Source: Nakamurella silvestris (GTDB lineage: Bacteria > Actinomycetota > Actinomycetes > Mycobacteriales > Nakamurellaceae). Taken from it: a DNA stretch of 64,000 bases. Numbering within the stretch: position 1 is the stretch's first letter; every line of letters starts with the position of its first letter. The notes beneath the pieces are model-generated. The model was not told the origin of the DNA. It saw nothing but the letters and a program-made list of their open reading frames with translations, and searched no databases. This document shows, one piece after another, positions 1 to 8,052 of this stretch. The translations under genes were made by a program, and so were the position numbers. Location: positions 237,877 through 301,876 of the forward strand of contig QXCQ01000091.1 in assembly GCA_003576535.1 (NCBI GenBank). The letters are read 5' to 3'.

Positions 1-417
1 CGTCGCCCGGGTCGCCGTGGCCTTGGCCGGAGCGGCCTTGGCAGCGGTGGCGCGGGTCGGCTTGGCCGTGGTGCTGGCCTTGGCCGCGGCGGCCGCGGCG
101 CGGGCCGAGGTCACCGCACCGGTGGCCTTGGGCAGCTTCACCGTGCCGGAGATGACGTCCTTGAAGTACTTTCCGGGCCGGAAGGCCGGGATCGTGGTCT
201 TCTTGACCTTGACGGCATCGCCGGTACGCGGGTTACGAGCGGTGCGTGCTGCGCGAGCACGCTTCTCGAAGACCCCGAATCCGGAGATCGAGACGCTGCC
301 ACCGCTGTGGACCTCGCGCTGGATCAGATCGATGACCCCCTCGATGGCGGTCTGTGCGGACTTCTTGTCACCATCCAAGCGTTCTGCGAGCTTGTTGATG
401 AGATCGGTTTTGTTCAC
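1..417 (-). CDS. hupB: HU-family nucleoid protein, HupB type with basic tail (3' end outside window)
   Basis: Histone-like DNA-binding protein that compacts the nucleoid. The 139 visible codons begin with GTG, 5 bases after a GGGAGG ribosome site. Residues 1-90 are a complete HU fold: the arm motif RNPRTG lies at 61-66 and PAFRPGKYFK at 77-86. From about residue 100 the chain becomes Ala/Lys/Thr-rich, the lysine-rich tail typical of actinobacterial HupB, which binds DNA non-specifically. The frame is still open at base 1, so the tail continues outside. It lies downstream of leuCD on the same strand with its own promoter-like sequence. Family assignment is secure; tail length is unknown. Confidence 0.95.
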   Translation of the reverse strand, partial: MNKTDLINKLAERLDGDKKSAQTAIEGVIDLIQREVHSGGSVSISGFGVFEKRARAARTARNPRTGDAVKVKKTTIPAFRPGKYFKDVISGTVKLPKATGAVTSARAAAAAAKASTTAKPTRATAAKAAPAKATATRAT

Positions 418-471
418 TGTCCCTCCCAGGACGTCCCGGCCCGGGAATAGGAAAGGGCCGACTGCAGCCAC

Positions 472-500
472 ACGGTAGGCCGTTTTTTCGCCTTTGCCAA
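472..500 (-). promoter_or_regulatory. Candidate promoter of hupB
   Basis: On the minus strand TTGGCA (495-500) is followed after 17 bases by TACCGT (472-477). The predicted RNA starts near 465 and gives a leader of about 50 bases before the GTG of hupB. Seen by eye only; no start site is known. Confidence 0.45.
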
Positions 501-559
501 CTTGCCACGCGCAAAACGTGTTGGCCTACCGGCCTTCTCAGGCCCCTGGAGGACATCCG

Positions 560-576
560 CCCGGGACCGTCCCGGG
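560..576 (-). terminator. Weak hairpin between leuD and hupB
   Basis: A 7-bp inverted repeat (560-566 with 570-576, loop of 3) lies about 110 bases past the leuD stop on the minus strand. There is no U-tract, so a terminator role is only a guess. Confidence 0.25.
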
Positions 577-683
577 GGTGTTCCCCATGCCGTTCCCCCG
601 GTACACGACTGGGGAAACTCTGTGCGACACAATCGGTTTCACCGACGGTCCGGGTAGTGAACCATCCGGTGAACGGCGGCGGA

Positions 684-1274
684 TCAGGCCCCGGTGGACG
701 GTTTGAAAGCCGGTCGAGATTTTTCGTAGAGATCGATCTCATCGGCGTGGCGCAGCGTCAGTCCGATGTCGTCGAGGCCATTCAACAGACGCCACTTGAT
801 ATACGGGTCGATCTCGAAGGAGACCGTCAGCCCCCCGGCGATGATCGTCTGCTCCTGCAGATCGACCGTCACCTCGGTGCCCGGGGCGTTCTCGAGCAGT
901 TTCCACAGGAGTTCCACATCGTCCTGGGTCACTTGGGCGGCAACGAGTCCGCCCTTGCCCGAGTTGCCACGGAAGATGTCGGCGAACTTGCTCGAGATCA
1001 CCACCCGGAACCCGTAGTCCATCAGCGCCCAGACCGCATGCTCCCGCGAGGATCCGGTACCGAAGTCGGGTCCGGCCACGAGGACGGAACCGGCACGGAA
1101 CTCGTCCCGGTTCAACACGAAATCGGGATCGCTGCGCCACCGCACGAATAGCCCGTCCTCGAAACCTGTGCGGGTGACCCGCTTGAGGTACACGGCGGGG
1201 ATGATCTGATCGGTGTCGACATCGCTGCGGCGCAGCGGCACTCCGATCCCGGTGTGGCGGATGAACGCTTCCAT
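684..1274 (-). CDS. leuD: 3-isopropylmalate dehydratase, small subunit
   Basis: Small (swivel) subunit of isopropylmalate isomerase, which converts 2-isopropylmalate to 3-isopropylmalate in leucine synthesis, working with LeuC. The 196 aa match the usual family length. The substrate-binding motif [10 protein letters not shown] is at residues 71-80, followed by the swivel-domain segment [16 protein letters not shown]. It lies 90 bases downstream of leuC on the same strand and is presumably co-transcribed with it from the promoter facing the IclR regulator. Confidence 0.97.
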   Translation of the reverse strand: MEAFIRHTGIGVPLRRSDVDTDQIIPAVYLKRVTRTGFEDGLFVRWRSDPDFVLNRDEFRAGSVLVAGPDFGTGSSREHAVWALMDYGFRVVISSKFADIFRGNSGKGGLVAAQVTQDDVELLWKLLENAPGTEVTVDLQEQTIIAGGLTVSFEIDPYIKWRLLNGLDDIGLTLRHADEIDLYEKSRPAFKPSTGA

Positions 1275-1364
1275 GGAGATCCTGATTCCTTCTTCTTCGA
1301 TGTCTGTGGACCGACCCCGGTGGGAGGTCGGCAGTCCGGGTCGCGGGCAGGGCAGGGTGTCGGG

Positions 1365-2795
1365 TCAGACCCCGACGGCCACCTGCTCCAGATCCGCTGG
1401 CGAGGAGAGGGTCCCGTTCACCGCGGTGGCGGCAGCCACCGCGGGCGAGACCAGATGGGTCCGACCGCCCTTGCCCTGCCGGCCTTCGAAGTTCCGGTTC
1501 GAGGTCGACGCGCAGCGCTCCCCCGGCGCGAGCTGATCGGGATTCATCCCCAGACACATCGAACAACCGGCACTGCGCCATTCCGCCCCGGCCGCCAGGA
1601 AGACCTGGTCGAGACCCTCCGCCTCGGCCGCCGCCTTCACCCGCATCGACCCAGGAACCACGAGCATGCGCAGGTTCTCGGCGATCCGGCGGCCGCGCAG
1701 GATGTCCGCCGCCGCCCGCAGATCCTCGATCCGGCCGTTGGTGCACGAGCCGAGGAAGACGCTGTCCACCCGCACCTCGCGCAGCGGCGTCCCCGCCACG
1801 AGGCCCATGTACTCCAGCGCCCGCTCCACCGAGGAGCGCTCGCCGTCGTCACCGATCTCGGCCGGATCCGGCACCGAGGCCGAGAGCGGCAGGCCCTGCC
1901 CGGGGTTGGTACCCCATGTGACGTAGGGGGTCAGCGCGCTCGCATCGATCACCACCTCGGCATCGAAGACGGCGTCCTCGTCGGTGACGAGGGTCTTCCA
2001 GTACTCGACGGCGGCATCCCAATCCGCTCCCTGGGGGGCGTTCTCGCGGCCACGGATGTACTCCACGGTCGTCTCGTCGGGGGCGATCATCCCCGCCCGC
2101 GCACCGGCTTCGATCGACATGTTGCAGATGGTCATCCGAGACTCCATGGACAGCGCCGTGATCGCCTCGCCGCGGTACTCGAGCACATAGCCCTGCCCAC
2201 CGCCGGTGCCGATCTTGGCGATGACCGCGAGGATGACGTCCTTGGACGTCACCCCCGGCTGGAGCGTGCCCTCCAGGGTGATCGCCATCGTCCGGAAAGG
2301 CTTGAGCGGCAGGGTCTGCGTCGCCAGGACGTGTTCGACCTCACTGGTGCCGATACCGAAAGCCAGGGCGCCGAAGGCGCCGTGGGTGGAGGTGTGGGAG
2401 TCACCGCAGACGATCGTCATCCCCGGCTGGGTCAGCCCACGCTGCGGACCGACCACGTGGACGATGCCCTGTTCGCTGTCCCCCATGGGGAACAGGCGTA
2501 CCCCGAACTCGGCGCAGTTGCGGCGCAGGGTCTCCACCTGGATCCGGGAGGTCTCGTCGGCGATCGGCAGGTTGATCCCGATCGTGGGGACGTTGTGGTC
2601 CTCGGTCGCGACCGTCAGATCGACCCGGCGGACCGGACGCCCGGCCTGCCGGAGGCCGTCGAAGGCCTGCGGGCTGGTGACCTCGTGGATGAGGTGGAGA
2701 TCGATGTAGAGCAGATCCGGCTCCCCCGGAGCCCGATGGACGACGTGGGCTTCCCAGACCTTCTCGGCGAGGGTGCGACCAGTGGGGTGAGACAT
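1365..2795 (-). CDS. leuC: 3-isopropylmalate dehydratase, large subunit
   Basis: Aconitase-type large subunit of isopropylmalate isomerase (leucine synthesis), 476 aa. The three cysteines that hold the [4Fe-4S] cluster are visible: Cys351 in GSCTNGR, and Cys411 and Cys414 in [12 protein letters not shown]. The conserved [13 protein letters not shown] segment is at 130-142. The ATG has an AAGGA-type ribosome site 8-9 bases upstream. It is transcribed away from the IclR-family gene at 2918; in other Actinobacteria this divergent regulator (NdgR/LtbR) controls leuCD. Confidence 0.98.
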   Translation of the reverse strand: MSHPTGRTLAEKVWEAHVVHRAPGEPDLLYIDLHLIHEVTSPQAFDGLRQAGRPVRRVDLTVATEDHNVPTIGINLPIADETSRIQVETLRRNCAEFGVRLFPMGDSEQGIVHVVGPQRGLTQPGMTIVCGDSHTSTHGAFGALAFGIGTSEVEHVLATQTLPLKPFRTMAITLEGTLQPGVTSKDVILAVIAKIGTGGGQGYVLEYRGEAITALSMESRMTICNMSIEAGARAGMIAPDETTVEYIRGRENAPQGADWDAAVEYWKTLVTDEDAVFDAEVVIDASALTPYVTWGTNPGQGLPLSASVPDPAEIGDDGERSSVERALEYMGLVAGTPLREVRVDSVFLGSCTNGRIEDLRAAADILRGRRIAENLRMLVVPGSMRVKAAAEAEGLDQVFLAAGAEWRSAGCSMCLGMNPDQLAPGERCASTSNRNFEGRQGKGGRTHLVSPAVAAATAVNGTLSSPADLEQVAVGV

Positions 2796-2900
2796 CTGCT
2801 CTTCCTTCTTCTCAGCTGCTGCGGCGGCGGCGAGGCCGTGGGCGGGACGGCACGGGCAGCGGGGCTGCCGGACCGTCCTGGTTGTGATCCCATTATCTGA

Positions 2901-2912
2901 GATACTAGTATC
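2901..2912. promoter_or_regulatory. Perfect 12-bp palindrome in the leuC/iclR intergenic region (putative operator)
   Basis: GATACTAGTATC is a perfect palindrome. It contains TAGTAT (2906-2911), a good -10 element ending 6 bases before the ATG of the regulator, with TTGTGA (2882-2887) 18 bases upstream of it as a possible -35. A bound regulator would block its own promoter and could also act on leuC, whose leader begins on the other side. IclR proteins of the NdgR/LtbR type bind in this position in other Actinobacteria; binding here is inferred. Confidence 0.55.
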
Positions 2913-2917
2913 GCCTT

Positions 2918-3619
2918 ATGGGACAGTCTAGCGGGATCGGTGTTCTGGACAAAGCGGTGGAGCTGCTGCGCGCCACCGCGACGGCGCCGATCGGCCTTGC
3001 CGACCTCTGTGCGGCCACCGGACTGCCCCGGGCGACCACACACCGCCTTGCCGTGGGTTTGGAGCTCCACGGCCTTCTGAGCCGTGATTCCCAGGGCCGC
3101 TGGCGGCCTGGTCCCCTGCTGGCCGAGCTCGCCTCCGGTGCCGCCGATCCGTTGATCGCCGCAGCGGGCCAGGTGCTGCCCCGGCTGCGCGACCGGACCG
3201 GCGAGAGCATCCAGCTCTACCGCGTGGACGGAACGGCCAGGATCTGTGTCGCGGTGGCCGAACCCACCTCGGGCCTGCGGGACACCGTGCCACTGGGGGC
3301 ACGGCTGCCGATGACCGCCGGATCCGCGGCCAAGGTCCTCGTCGCCTTCGGCGATCCCGCCACCTCCCGGAGCCTGGCCGCCGAGGCTTCCTTCACCGAA
3401 AGAACTCTCGCCGAGGTGCGCCGGCGCGGGTGGGCCCAGTCGGTCGCCGAACGGGAACCCGGTGTGGCCAGTGTCTCGGCCCCCGTGCGCGACGGCGCGG
3501 GTGTCGTCATCGCCGCGGTGTCGGTCTCCGGGCCGGTGGAGCGGATCGGCCGGCGGCCCGGTGCCCGGTGGGCCGGGGATCTCGTGGCGGCCTCCGAGGC
3601 CATCACCGCCCGCCTCTGA
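2918..3619 (+). CDS. ndgR: IclR-family transcriptional regulator (NdgR/LtbR-type)
   Basis: Probable regulator of leucine genes. The 233 aa protein has an N-terminal winged helix (about residues 7-60, recognition region TGLPRATTHRLAVGL) and a C-terminal IclR effector domain (about 75-230). The ATG lies 6 bases after a TAGTAT -10 element and has no Shine-Dalgarno sequence, so the mRNA is probably leaderless. Its position, divergent from leuCD, is the conserved place of NdgR (Streptomyces) and LtbR (Corynebacterium), on which the name rests. The effector and exact targets cannot be read from the sequence. Confidence 0.85.
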   Translation: MGQSSGIGVLDKAVELLRATATAPIGLADLCAATGLPRATTHRLAVGLELHGLLSRDSQGRWRPGPLLAELASGAADPLIAAAGQVLPRLRDRTGESIQLYRVDGTARICVAVAEPTSGLRDTVPLGARLPMTAGSAAKVLVAFGDPATSRSLAAEASFTERTLAEVRRRGWAQSVAEREPGVASVSAPVRDGAGVVIAAVSVSGPVERIGRRPGARWAGDLVAASEAITARL

Positions 3620-3671
3620 GGCCGCGGCCCCCTACCTGCTGCCGGTCCCACCTCCGGCCCGCACCCCTGCC

Positions 3672-3741
3672 GTTCCCGCGCACGTTCCTGTTCCTCGCGC
3701 ACGTAACAACGCGCGCGAGGACGAACAACGTGCGCGGGAAC
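3672..3741. repeat. 70-bp palindromic element, copy 1
   Basis: The outer arms GTTCCCGCGCACG and CGTGCGCGGGAAC are perfectly inverted; the inner part (TCCTCGCGC ... GCGCGAGGA) is also inverted with a few mismatches. It sits between the 3' end of the IclR gene and the terminator of tRNA-Glu, which converge. Four more copies of exactly 70 bp occur in the window. Confidence 0.9.
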
Positions 3742-3744
3742 AAC

Positions 3745-3781
3745 AAAAAATCCGGCCACCCGCGTGAGCAGGTGACCGGAT
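3745..3781 (-). terminator. Intrinsic terminator of tRNA-Glu
   Basis: On the minus strand an 11-bp stem (ATCCGGTCACC with GGTGGCCGGAT, one wobble, positions 3750-3781) is followed directly by TTTTT. It starts 8 bases after the CCA end of tRNA-Glu. Confidence 0.85.
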
Positions 3782-3789
3782 CTTGTTAC

Positions 3790-3865
3790 TGGTAGCCCCG
3801 AAGGGATTCGAACCCTCGCTACCGCCGTGAGAGGGCGGCGTCCTAGGCCGCTAGACGACGGGGCC
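3790..3865 (-). tRNA. tRNA-Glu (anticodon CTC)
   Basis: A 73-nt cloverleaf plus encoded CCA. The acceptor stem is GGCCCCG with CGGGGCT (G1-U72 wobble), the anticodon loop reads CCCTCTCAC with CTC, and the T-arm contains GGTTCGAATCC. It lies downstream of gltX and tRNA-Gln on the same strand. It supplies glutamate for translation; its relation to the gltX product is direct. Confidence 0.97.
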
Positions 3866-4046
3866 CTAGGTGTACTGAGTGAATCAGCACTGTCATTCAG
3901 TTGTGGCCTGGAAGCTCTGGCGAACTCCTGGCCGGTCCTGCTCGATGAAGATTACACGCTCGAAGGCATGTTCCCAACTCGGTTCCTCCACCCTCCCGAT
4001 CGACTCCACGGACTCCGTGGAACACCGACCAGCAGGCTGACAAACG

Positions 4047-4118
4047 CTGGGGTACTAGGACTCGAACCTAGAATGAGGGAATCAGAATCCCTAGTGTTGC
4101 CAATTACACCATACCCCA
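4047..4118 (-). tRNA. tRNA-Gln (anticodon CTG)
   Basis: A 72-nt cloverleaf with acceptor stem TGGGGTA with TACCCCA, anticodon CTG within GATTCTGATTC, and T-arm GGTTCGAGTCC. The CCA end is not encoded. It stands between gltX and tRNA-Glu. In an organism using GatCAB it is first charged with glutamate by the neighbouring GluRS and then amidated. Confidence 0.97.
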
Positions 4119-4221
4119 AAGCTGGTGTTGAACCTCTCGGTTCGCACCCTCTCCGGCACCCTTCCGGGCACGACGAGAAACATTACACGTCGTCATTATT
4201 TTTCTCGAATCGGCTGGTCAG

Positions 4222-4257
4222 GCCGCCGAACTCGACCCGGAAGCCGGGTTCGGCGGC
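4222..4257 (-). terminator. Hairpin after gltX
   Basis: Nine-bp arms (4222-4230 with 4249-4257) enclose a second 5-bp stem (4236-4240 with 4244-4248). It starts 9 bases beyond the gltX stop. No long U-tract follows, so it may be a GC-rich terminator or an RNA-processing boundary before the tRNAs. Confidence 0.6.
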
Positions 4258-4265
4258 CCGCAGAC

Positions 4266-5816
4266 CTAGGCGCTGACCTCAGCCACACCCAGCGCCCGGC
4301 GCAGTCGCGCCAGGCTCCGCTCGCGGCCCAGGAGTTCCAGGGATTCGTAGAGCGGCGGGGAGACCGTGTTTCCCGTCACTGCCACCCGGACGGCGGTGAA
4401 CGCCAGCCGGGGCTTGAGGCCGAGGCCGTCGATGAGCGCCGCCTTGAGGGCCGCCTCGATCTCCTCGTGGCCGAAGGACGGCAGAGCTTCCAGGGCCTCG
4501 ATGGCGGCACCCACGATCGGCGCCGCCGCCGCGTTGAGCACCTTCACCGCCGCCGCGGGGTTCACCGTGAAATCGGGCTCGGCGGTGAACAGGAACGCCA
4601 ACATGGTGGCCGCGTCGACCATCAGGTTGGACCGCTCCTGCACCAGCGGCGCCCCACGCTCCACCAGATCCTGCTGTTCGGCCGTCAGGACCTCTCCCAC
4701 CGATCCGGCGGCGCGGAGGTAGGGAATCAGTCGCTCGGCGAAGTCCGCGGGGCTCAGCAGCCGGATGTGGGCCGCGTTGATCGCCTCGGCCTTCTTGACG
4801 TCGAACCGGGCCGGGTTCGCCGACACCCGGGAGATGTCGAAGGCGGCGACCAGTTCGTCGGCGGAGAAGACGTCCCGGTCCTCGCCGAGGGAGAAGCCGA
4901 GCAGGGCAAGGTAGTTGACCATGCCCTCGCGGATGAATCCCGCGTCCCGGTGCAGGAACAGGCTCGACTCCGGATCACGCTTGGAGAGTTTGCGGTTCCC
5001 CGCGCCGGTGACGAACGGCAGGTGCCCGAACTCCGGAGCCCCGTGCCCCACACCGATGTCGGCAAGGGCCGCGTAAAGGGCGATCTGCCGCGGGGTCGAC
5101 GGCAGCAGGTCCTCCCCACGCAGGACGTGGGTCACCCCCATCAACGCGTCGTCCACCGGATTCACCAAGGTGTACAACGGATCCCCGTTGCCACGCACCA
5201 GCACCGGGTCCGGCACCGAACCGGCCGGGAAGGTGATCTCCCCGCGCACCAGATCGGTGAAGGTGATCGCGCCCTCGGGGATCCGCAGCCGCAGCACGGC
5301 CTGTTTCCCCGCGGCCTTCGCCGCCTCGACGAAGGCCGGATCGGCGTCCCTGTCCCAGTTGTCGTAGCCGAGTTTCGGATCGCGACCGGCAGCCAGGTGG
5401 CGGGCGGTCACATCCTCGACGGTCGAGTAGGACTCGTACAGGTGGCCGGCGGCGAGCAGCCGGGCGGCGACATCGCGGTGGATGGCCGAACGTTCGCTCT
5501 GCCGGTACGGACCGTTCGGGCCGCCGACGACGGGTCCCTCGTCCCAGTCCAGGCCGAGCCACTGCATCGTCTCGATCAGCGACTGGTAGGAATCCTCCGA
5601 ATCCCTTGCCGCGTCGGTGTCCTCGATCCGGAAGATCAGGGTGCCGCCGTGGTGCCGGGCGAAGGCCCAGTTGAACAGAGCGGTGCGGGCCAGGCCCACG
5701 TGCGGGGTGCCGGTCGGAGACGGGCAGAACCGGGCGACGACCTTGCGGGCCGGCGCCGAGGTGGTGGTATCCACGGACATGTCAGTCATCTCACTATTTT
5801 CCGTCAGGTCGGACAT
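4266..5816 (-). CDS. gltX: Glutamyl-tRNA synthetase
   Basis: Class I aminoacyl-tRNA synthetase that attaches glutamate to tRNA-Glu, and in Gat-using bacteria also to tRNA-Gln. The 516 aa protein carries the HIGH-equivalent [12 protein letters not shown] at 32-43 and KLSKR at 276-280, and has the full-length C-terminal anticodon domain. The start is 2 bases after the stop of the upstream hydrolase; ATGs at codons 10 and 13 are possible alternatives because no site has a strong ribosome-binding sequence. gatCAB at 40-43 kb suggests a non-discriminating enzyme. Confidence 0.96.
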   Translation of the reverse strand: MSDLTENSEMTDMSVDTTTSAPARKVVARFCPSPTGTPHVGLARTALFNWAFARHHGGTLIFRIEDTDAARDSEDSYQSLIETMQWLGLDWDEGPVVGGPNGPYRQSERSAIHRDVAARLLAAGHLYESYSTVEDVTARHLAAGRDPKLGYDNWDRDADPAFVEAAKAAGKQAVLRLRIPEGAITFTDLVRGEITFPAGSVPDPVLVRGNGDPLYTLVNPVDDALMGVTHVLRGEDLLPSTPRQIALYAALADIGVGHGAPEFGHLPFVTGAGNRKLSKRDPESSLFLHRDAGFIREGMVNYLALLGFSLGEDRDVFSADELVAAFDISRVSANPARFDVKKAEAINAAHIRLLSPADFAERLIPYLRAAGSVGEVLTAEQQDLVERGAPLVQERSNLMVDAATMLAFLFTAEPDFTVNPAAAVKVLNAAAAPIVGAAIEALEALPSFGHEEIEAALKAALIDGLGLKPRLAFTAVRVAVTGNTVSPPLYESLELLGRERSLARLRRALGVAEVSA

Positions 5817-5818
5817 GC

Positions 5819-6631
5819 TCAGAACACGAACCCGGAGTTCAACGGGCGGTTGGCCACCGGGTTCGACAGGGTGCCGATCCCGGCGACGGTGACGGACACC
5901 GTCTCGCCGGCCTTCATCGGACCGACACCGGCCGGGGTCCCCGTGAGGATCACATCCCCCGGCAGCAGGGTCATCACGGAGGAGACGAACTCGATGATCT
6001 CGCCGACGGTGTGCACCATGTCGCTGGTGTGCCCGTCCTGCTTGAGCTCACCGTCGAGTTCGGTCCGGATCTCCTGGTCACCCGGTTCGAGCTCGGTCTC
6101 GATCCACGGCCCGAGCGGGCAGAAGGTGTCGAAGGACTTCGCCCGGGTGAACTGGACGTCGGCCCGCTGCAGATCACGCGCGGTCACGTCGTTGGCGATG
6201 GTGTAGCCCCGGATCACCGTGGCCGCGTTCTCGGCGGCGACATCACGCGCGGGACGGCCGATCACGATGGCCAGCTCACCCTCGAAGTCCACCTGCTGGG
6301 AGGACGGCGGCAGCATGATCGTGGCGTTGGGGCCGATCACGGAGGTGGACGGCTTGATGAAGATGATCGGCTCGTCCGGGACCGCATGCCCCATCTCGGC
6401 GGCATGGGCGGCGTAGTTGCGGCCGACCGCCACCACCTTGGACGGCAGGATCGGGGCGAGGATCCGGATGTCGTCCAACGGCCAGGACCGGCCGGTGAAC
6501 TCGGGGATGCCGAAGGGGTGGTCGACGATCTCTTTGGCGATGCCCTGGCCGGCCTCGACATTGCCCTCGATGACGACGAAGGCAACGCCTTCGGGATGGG
6601 CGATACGACCCAGACGCATAGTGGAACTCAT
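5819..6631 (-). CDS. Fumarylacetoacetate hydrolase family protein
   Basis: A 270 aa member of the FAH superfamily, whose enzymes hydrolyse, decarboxylate or isomerise acylpyruvates and related diketo acids using Mg2+ or Mn2+. Metal ligands are visible: Glu117 and Glu119 in VDFEGEL and Asp148 in ANDVTARD. The first 60 residues form the small N-terminal domain of the two-domain type. It lies just upstream of gltX, as Rv2993c does in M. tuberculosis, and no aromatic catabolic genes are adjacent, so the substrate is unknown; a housekeeping role such as oxaloacetate clearance is possible. Confidence 0.88.
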   Translation of the reverse strand: MSSTMRLGRIAHPEGVAFVVIEGNVEAGQGIAKEIVDHPFGIPEFTGRSWPLDDIRILAPILPSKVVAVGRNYAAHAAEMGHAVPDEPIIFIKPSTSVIGPNATIMLPPSSQQVDFEGELAIVIGRPARDVAAENAATVIRGYTIANDVTARDLQRADVQFTRAKSFDTFCPLGPWIETELEPGDQEIRTELDGELKQDGHTSDMVHTVGEIIEFVSSVMTLLPGDVILTGTPAGVGPMKAGETVSVTVAGIGTLSNPVANRPLNSGFVF

Positions 6632-6707
6632 TCCCGGTTTTCAAGGGTGGACAACAGACCCCTTGACGGTAGTCCCACACGCACGGGCTTTCACCCGCAC
6701 CGCGGAA

Positions 6708-6739
6708 GGTGACGCCCCGGGCGGACCCGGGACGTCACC
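6708..6739 (-). terminator. Strong hairpin after leuB
   Basis: A 14-bp stem with one mismatch (6708-6721 with 6726-6739) and a 4-base loop starts 8 bases past the leuB stop on the minus strand. There is no U-tract; GC-rich hairpins of this sort often end transcription in Actinobacteria. Confidence 0.65.
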
Positions 6740-6746
6740 CGCGGCG

Positions 6747-7769
6747 TCAGCTGGAGGCGAGGGCGGCGAGCCGGTCGCCGATCGCCTGGGTGCGTCCGGT
6801 GGAGCCGGTCTGCCGGGTCGCGAGGTCGAAGGCGACAGCGGCCTCGACCCGGCGCGCGGCCTCCGGCATCCCGAGGTGGTCGAGCAGCAGGGCGATGGAC
6901 AGCACGGTCGCCGTCGGGTCCGCCGTGGAGGTCCCGGCGATGTCGGGGGCCGAACCGTGAACGGGCTCGAACATGGACGGGTTGGTGCGCGAGACGTCCA
7001 GGTTGCCCGACGCGGCCATGCCGATGCCGCCGGACACCGCGGCGGACAGGTCGGTGATGATGTCGCCGAACAGGTTGTCGGTGACGATGACGTCGAACCG
7101 GCCGGGGTCGGTGACCAGGTGGATCATCGCGGCGTCGATGTGCGAGTAGGCGACGGTGATGTCGGGGAACTCCATCGAGACCTCCTCGACCACCCGGGAC
7201 CACAGCTGCCCGGCATGGGTGAGCACGTTGGTCTTGTGCACCAGGGTCAGGTGTTTGCGGGGGCGGCGGGCCGCCCGGGCGAAGGCGTCGCGGACGACCC
7301 GTTCCACCCCGAAGTAGGTGTTGATCGAGACCTCGGTCGCGATCTCGTGCGGGGTGTCCTTGCGCAGGATGCCGCCGTTGCCCACGTACGGGCCCTCGGT
7401 GCCCTCGCGGACCACCACGAGGTCGATGGCCTTGTCGCCGGCCAGCGGACCGGCCACCCCCGGGTAGAGCCGCGCCGGACGCAGGTTGACGTGGTGGTCG
7501 AGCTCGAACCGCATCCGCAGCAGCAGACCGCGCTCCAGGATCCCGGAGGGCACGGTCGGGTCGCCGACGGCGCCGAGCAGGATCGCGTCATGGTCGCGGA
7601 TCTCACGCAGAACCGAGTCGGGCAGCAGTTCCCCGGTCCGGTGCCATCGGGAAGCGCCGAGATCGTAGGAGGTGAATTCGATCTGCGGCACCACGCCGGT
7701 GAGGACCTTGAGCCCCTCGGCGACGACCTCGGGTCCGATCCCATCTCCTGGGATGACAGCCAGCTTCAT
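6747..7769 (-). CDS. leuB: 3-isopropylmalate dehydrogenase
   Basis: Oxidises 3-isopropylmalate to 2-oxoisocaproate with NAD+ in leucine synthesis. The 340 aa length fits the shorter actinobacterial form. The chain begins [14 protein letters not shown], with a substrate and metal region [14 protein letters not shown] near residues 226-239 and the NAD-binding segment [12 protein letters not shown]. It is monocistronic here: a hairpin follows it and another gene's terminator precedes it, so regulation is separate from leuCD. Confidence 0.97.
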   Translation of the reverse strand: MKLAVIPGDGIGPEVVAEGLKVLTGVVPQIEFTSYDLGASRWHRTGELLPDSVLREIRDHDAILLGAVGDPTVPSGILERGLLLRMRFELDHHVNLRPARLYPGVAGPLAGDKAIDLVVVREGTEGPYVGNGGILRKDTPHEIATEVSINTYFGVERVVRDAFARAARRPRKHLTLVHKTNVLTHAGQLWSRVVEEVSMEFPDITVAYSHIDAAMIHLVTDPGRFDVIVTDNLFGDIITDLSAAVSGGIGMAASGNLDVSRTNPSMFEPVHGSAPDIAGTSTADPTATVLSIALLLDHLGMPEAARRVEAAVAFDLATRQTGSTGRTQAIGDRLAALASS

Positions 7770-7992
7770 CGAAAGACCTTTCTTGGAGAGTTACAGCCCA
7801 ACCACCGGTCACGGGGTAGATACGTATCTCGAGCTGTTCACGATGACACCCAGTGACAGGGTTTCCACGCAGAAGTGCAGCCTAACTGTCCTCACCCGGA
7901 AGGCGAACCCGGCACCCCGGGGTGGCGGGATTCGGGTCACCCGATCGTGGGATTCCCGCGGCCGGTCCAGGCCCTCCCGACCCCCTGACAGC

Positions 7993-8024
7993 GGTGTGCC
8001 CCCCGCCGAGGCGAGGGGCACACC
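7993..8024 (-). terminator. Hairpin after the subtilase gene
   Basis: Perfect 10-bp arms GGTGTGCCCC (7993-8002) and GGGGCACACC (8015-8024) lie 29 bases past the stop of the protease gene. It separates that gene from leuB; the 7770-7990 stretch shows no gene and presumably carries the leuB promoter. Confidence 0.7.
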
Positions 8025-8052
8025 GGGACATCGACTCAGGTCAGCGGCACCG

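Noticed and set aside
17-478. + strand frame at the left edge with a signal-peptide-like start
   Set aside because: It is the complement of the Ala/Lys-rich tail of the HU gene; the HU fold and ribosome site on the minus strand are decisive.
2796-2880. Leucine attenuator in the leuC leader
   Set aside because: A small hairpin and a short Arg/Pro ORF exist, but no leucine codon run and no U-tailed terminator.
1254-2900. Long + strand open frame opposite leuC, and similar long frames opposite subtilase, serA, ilvD, ilvB and gltX
   Set aside because: They are mirror frames of genes with clear family signatures, produced by high-GC codon use.
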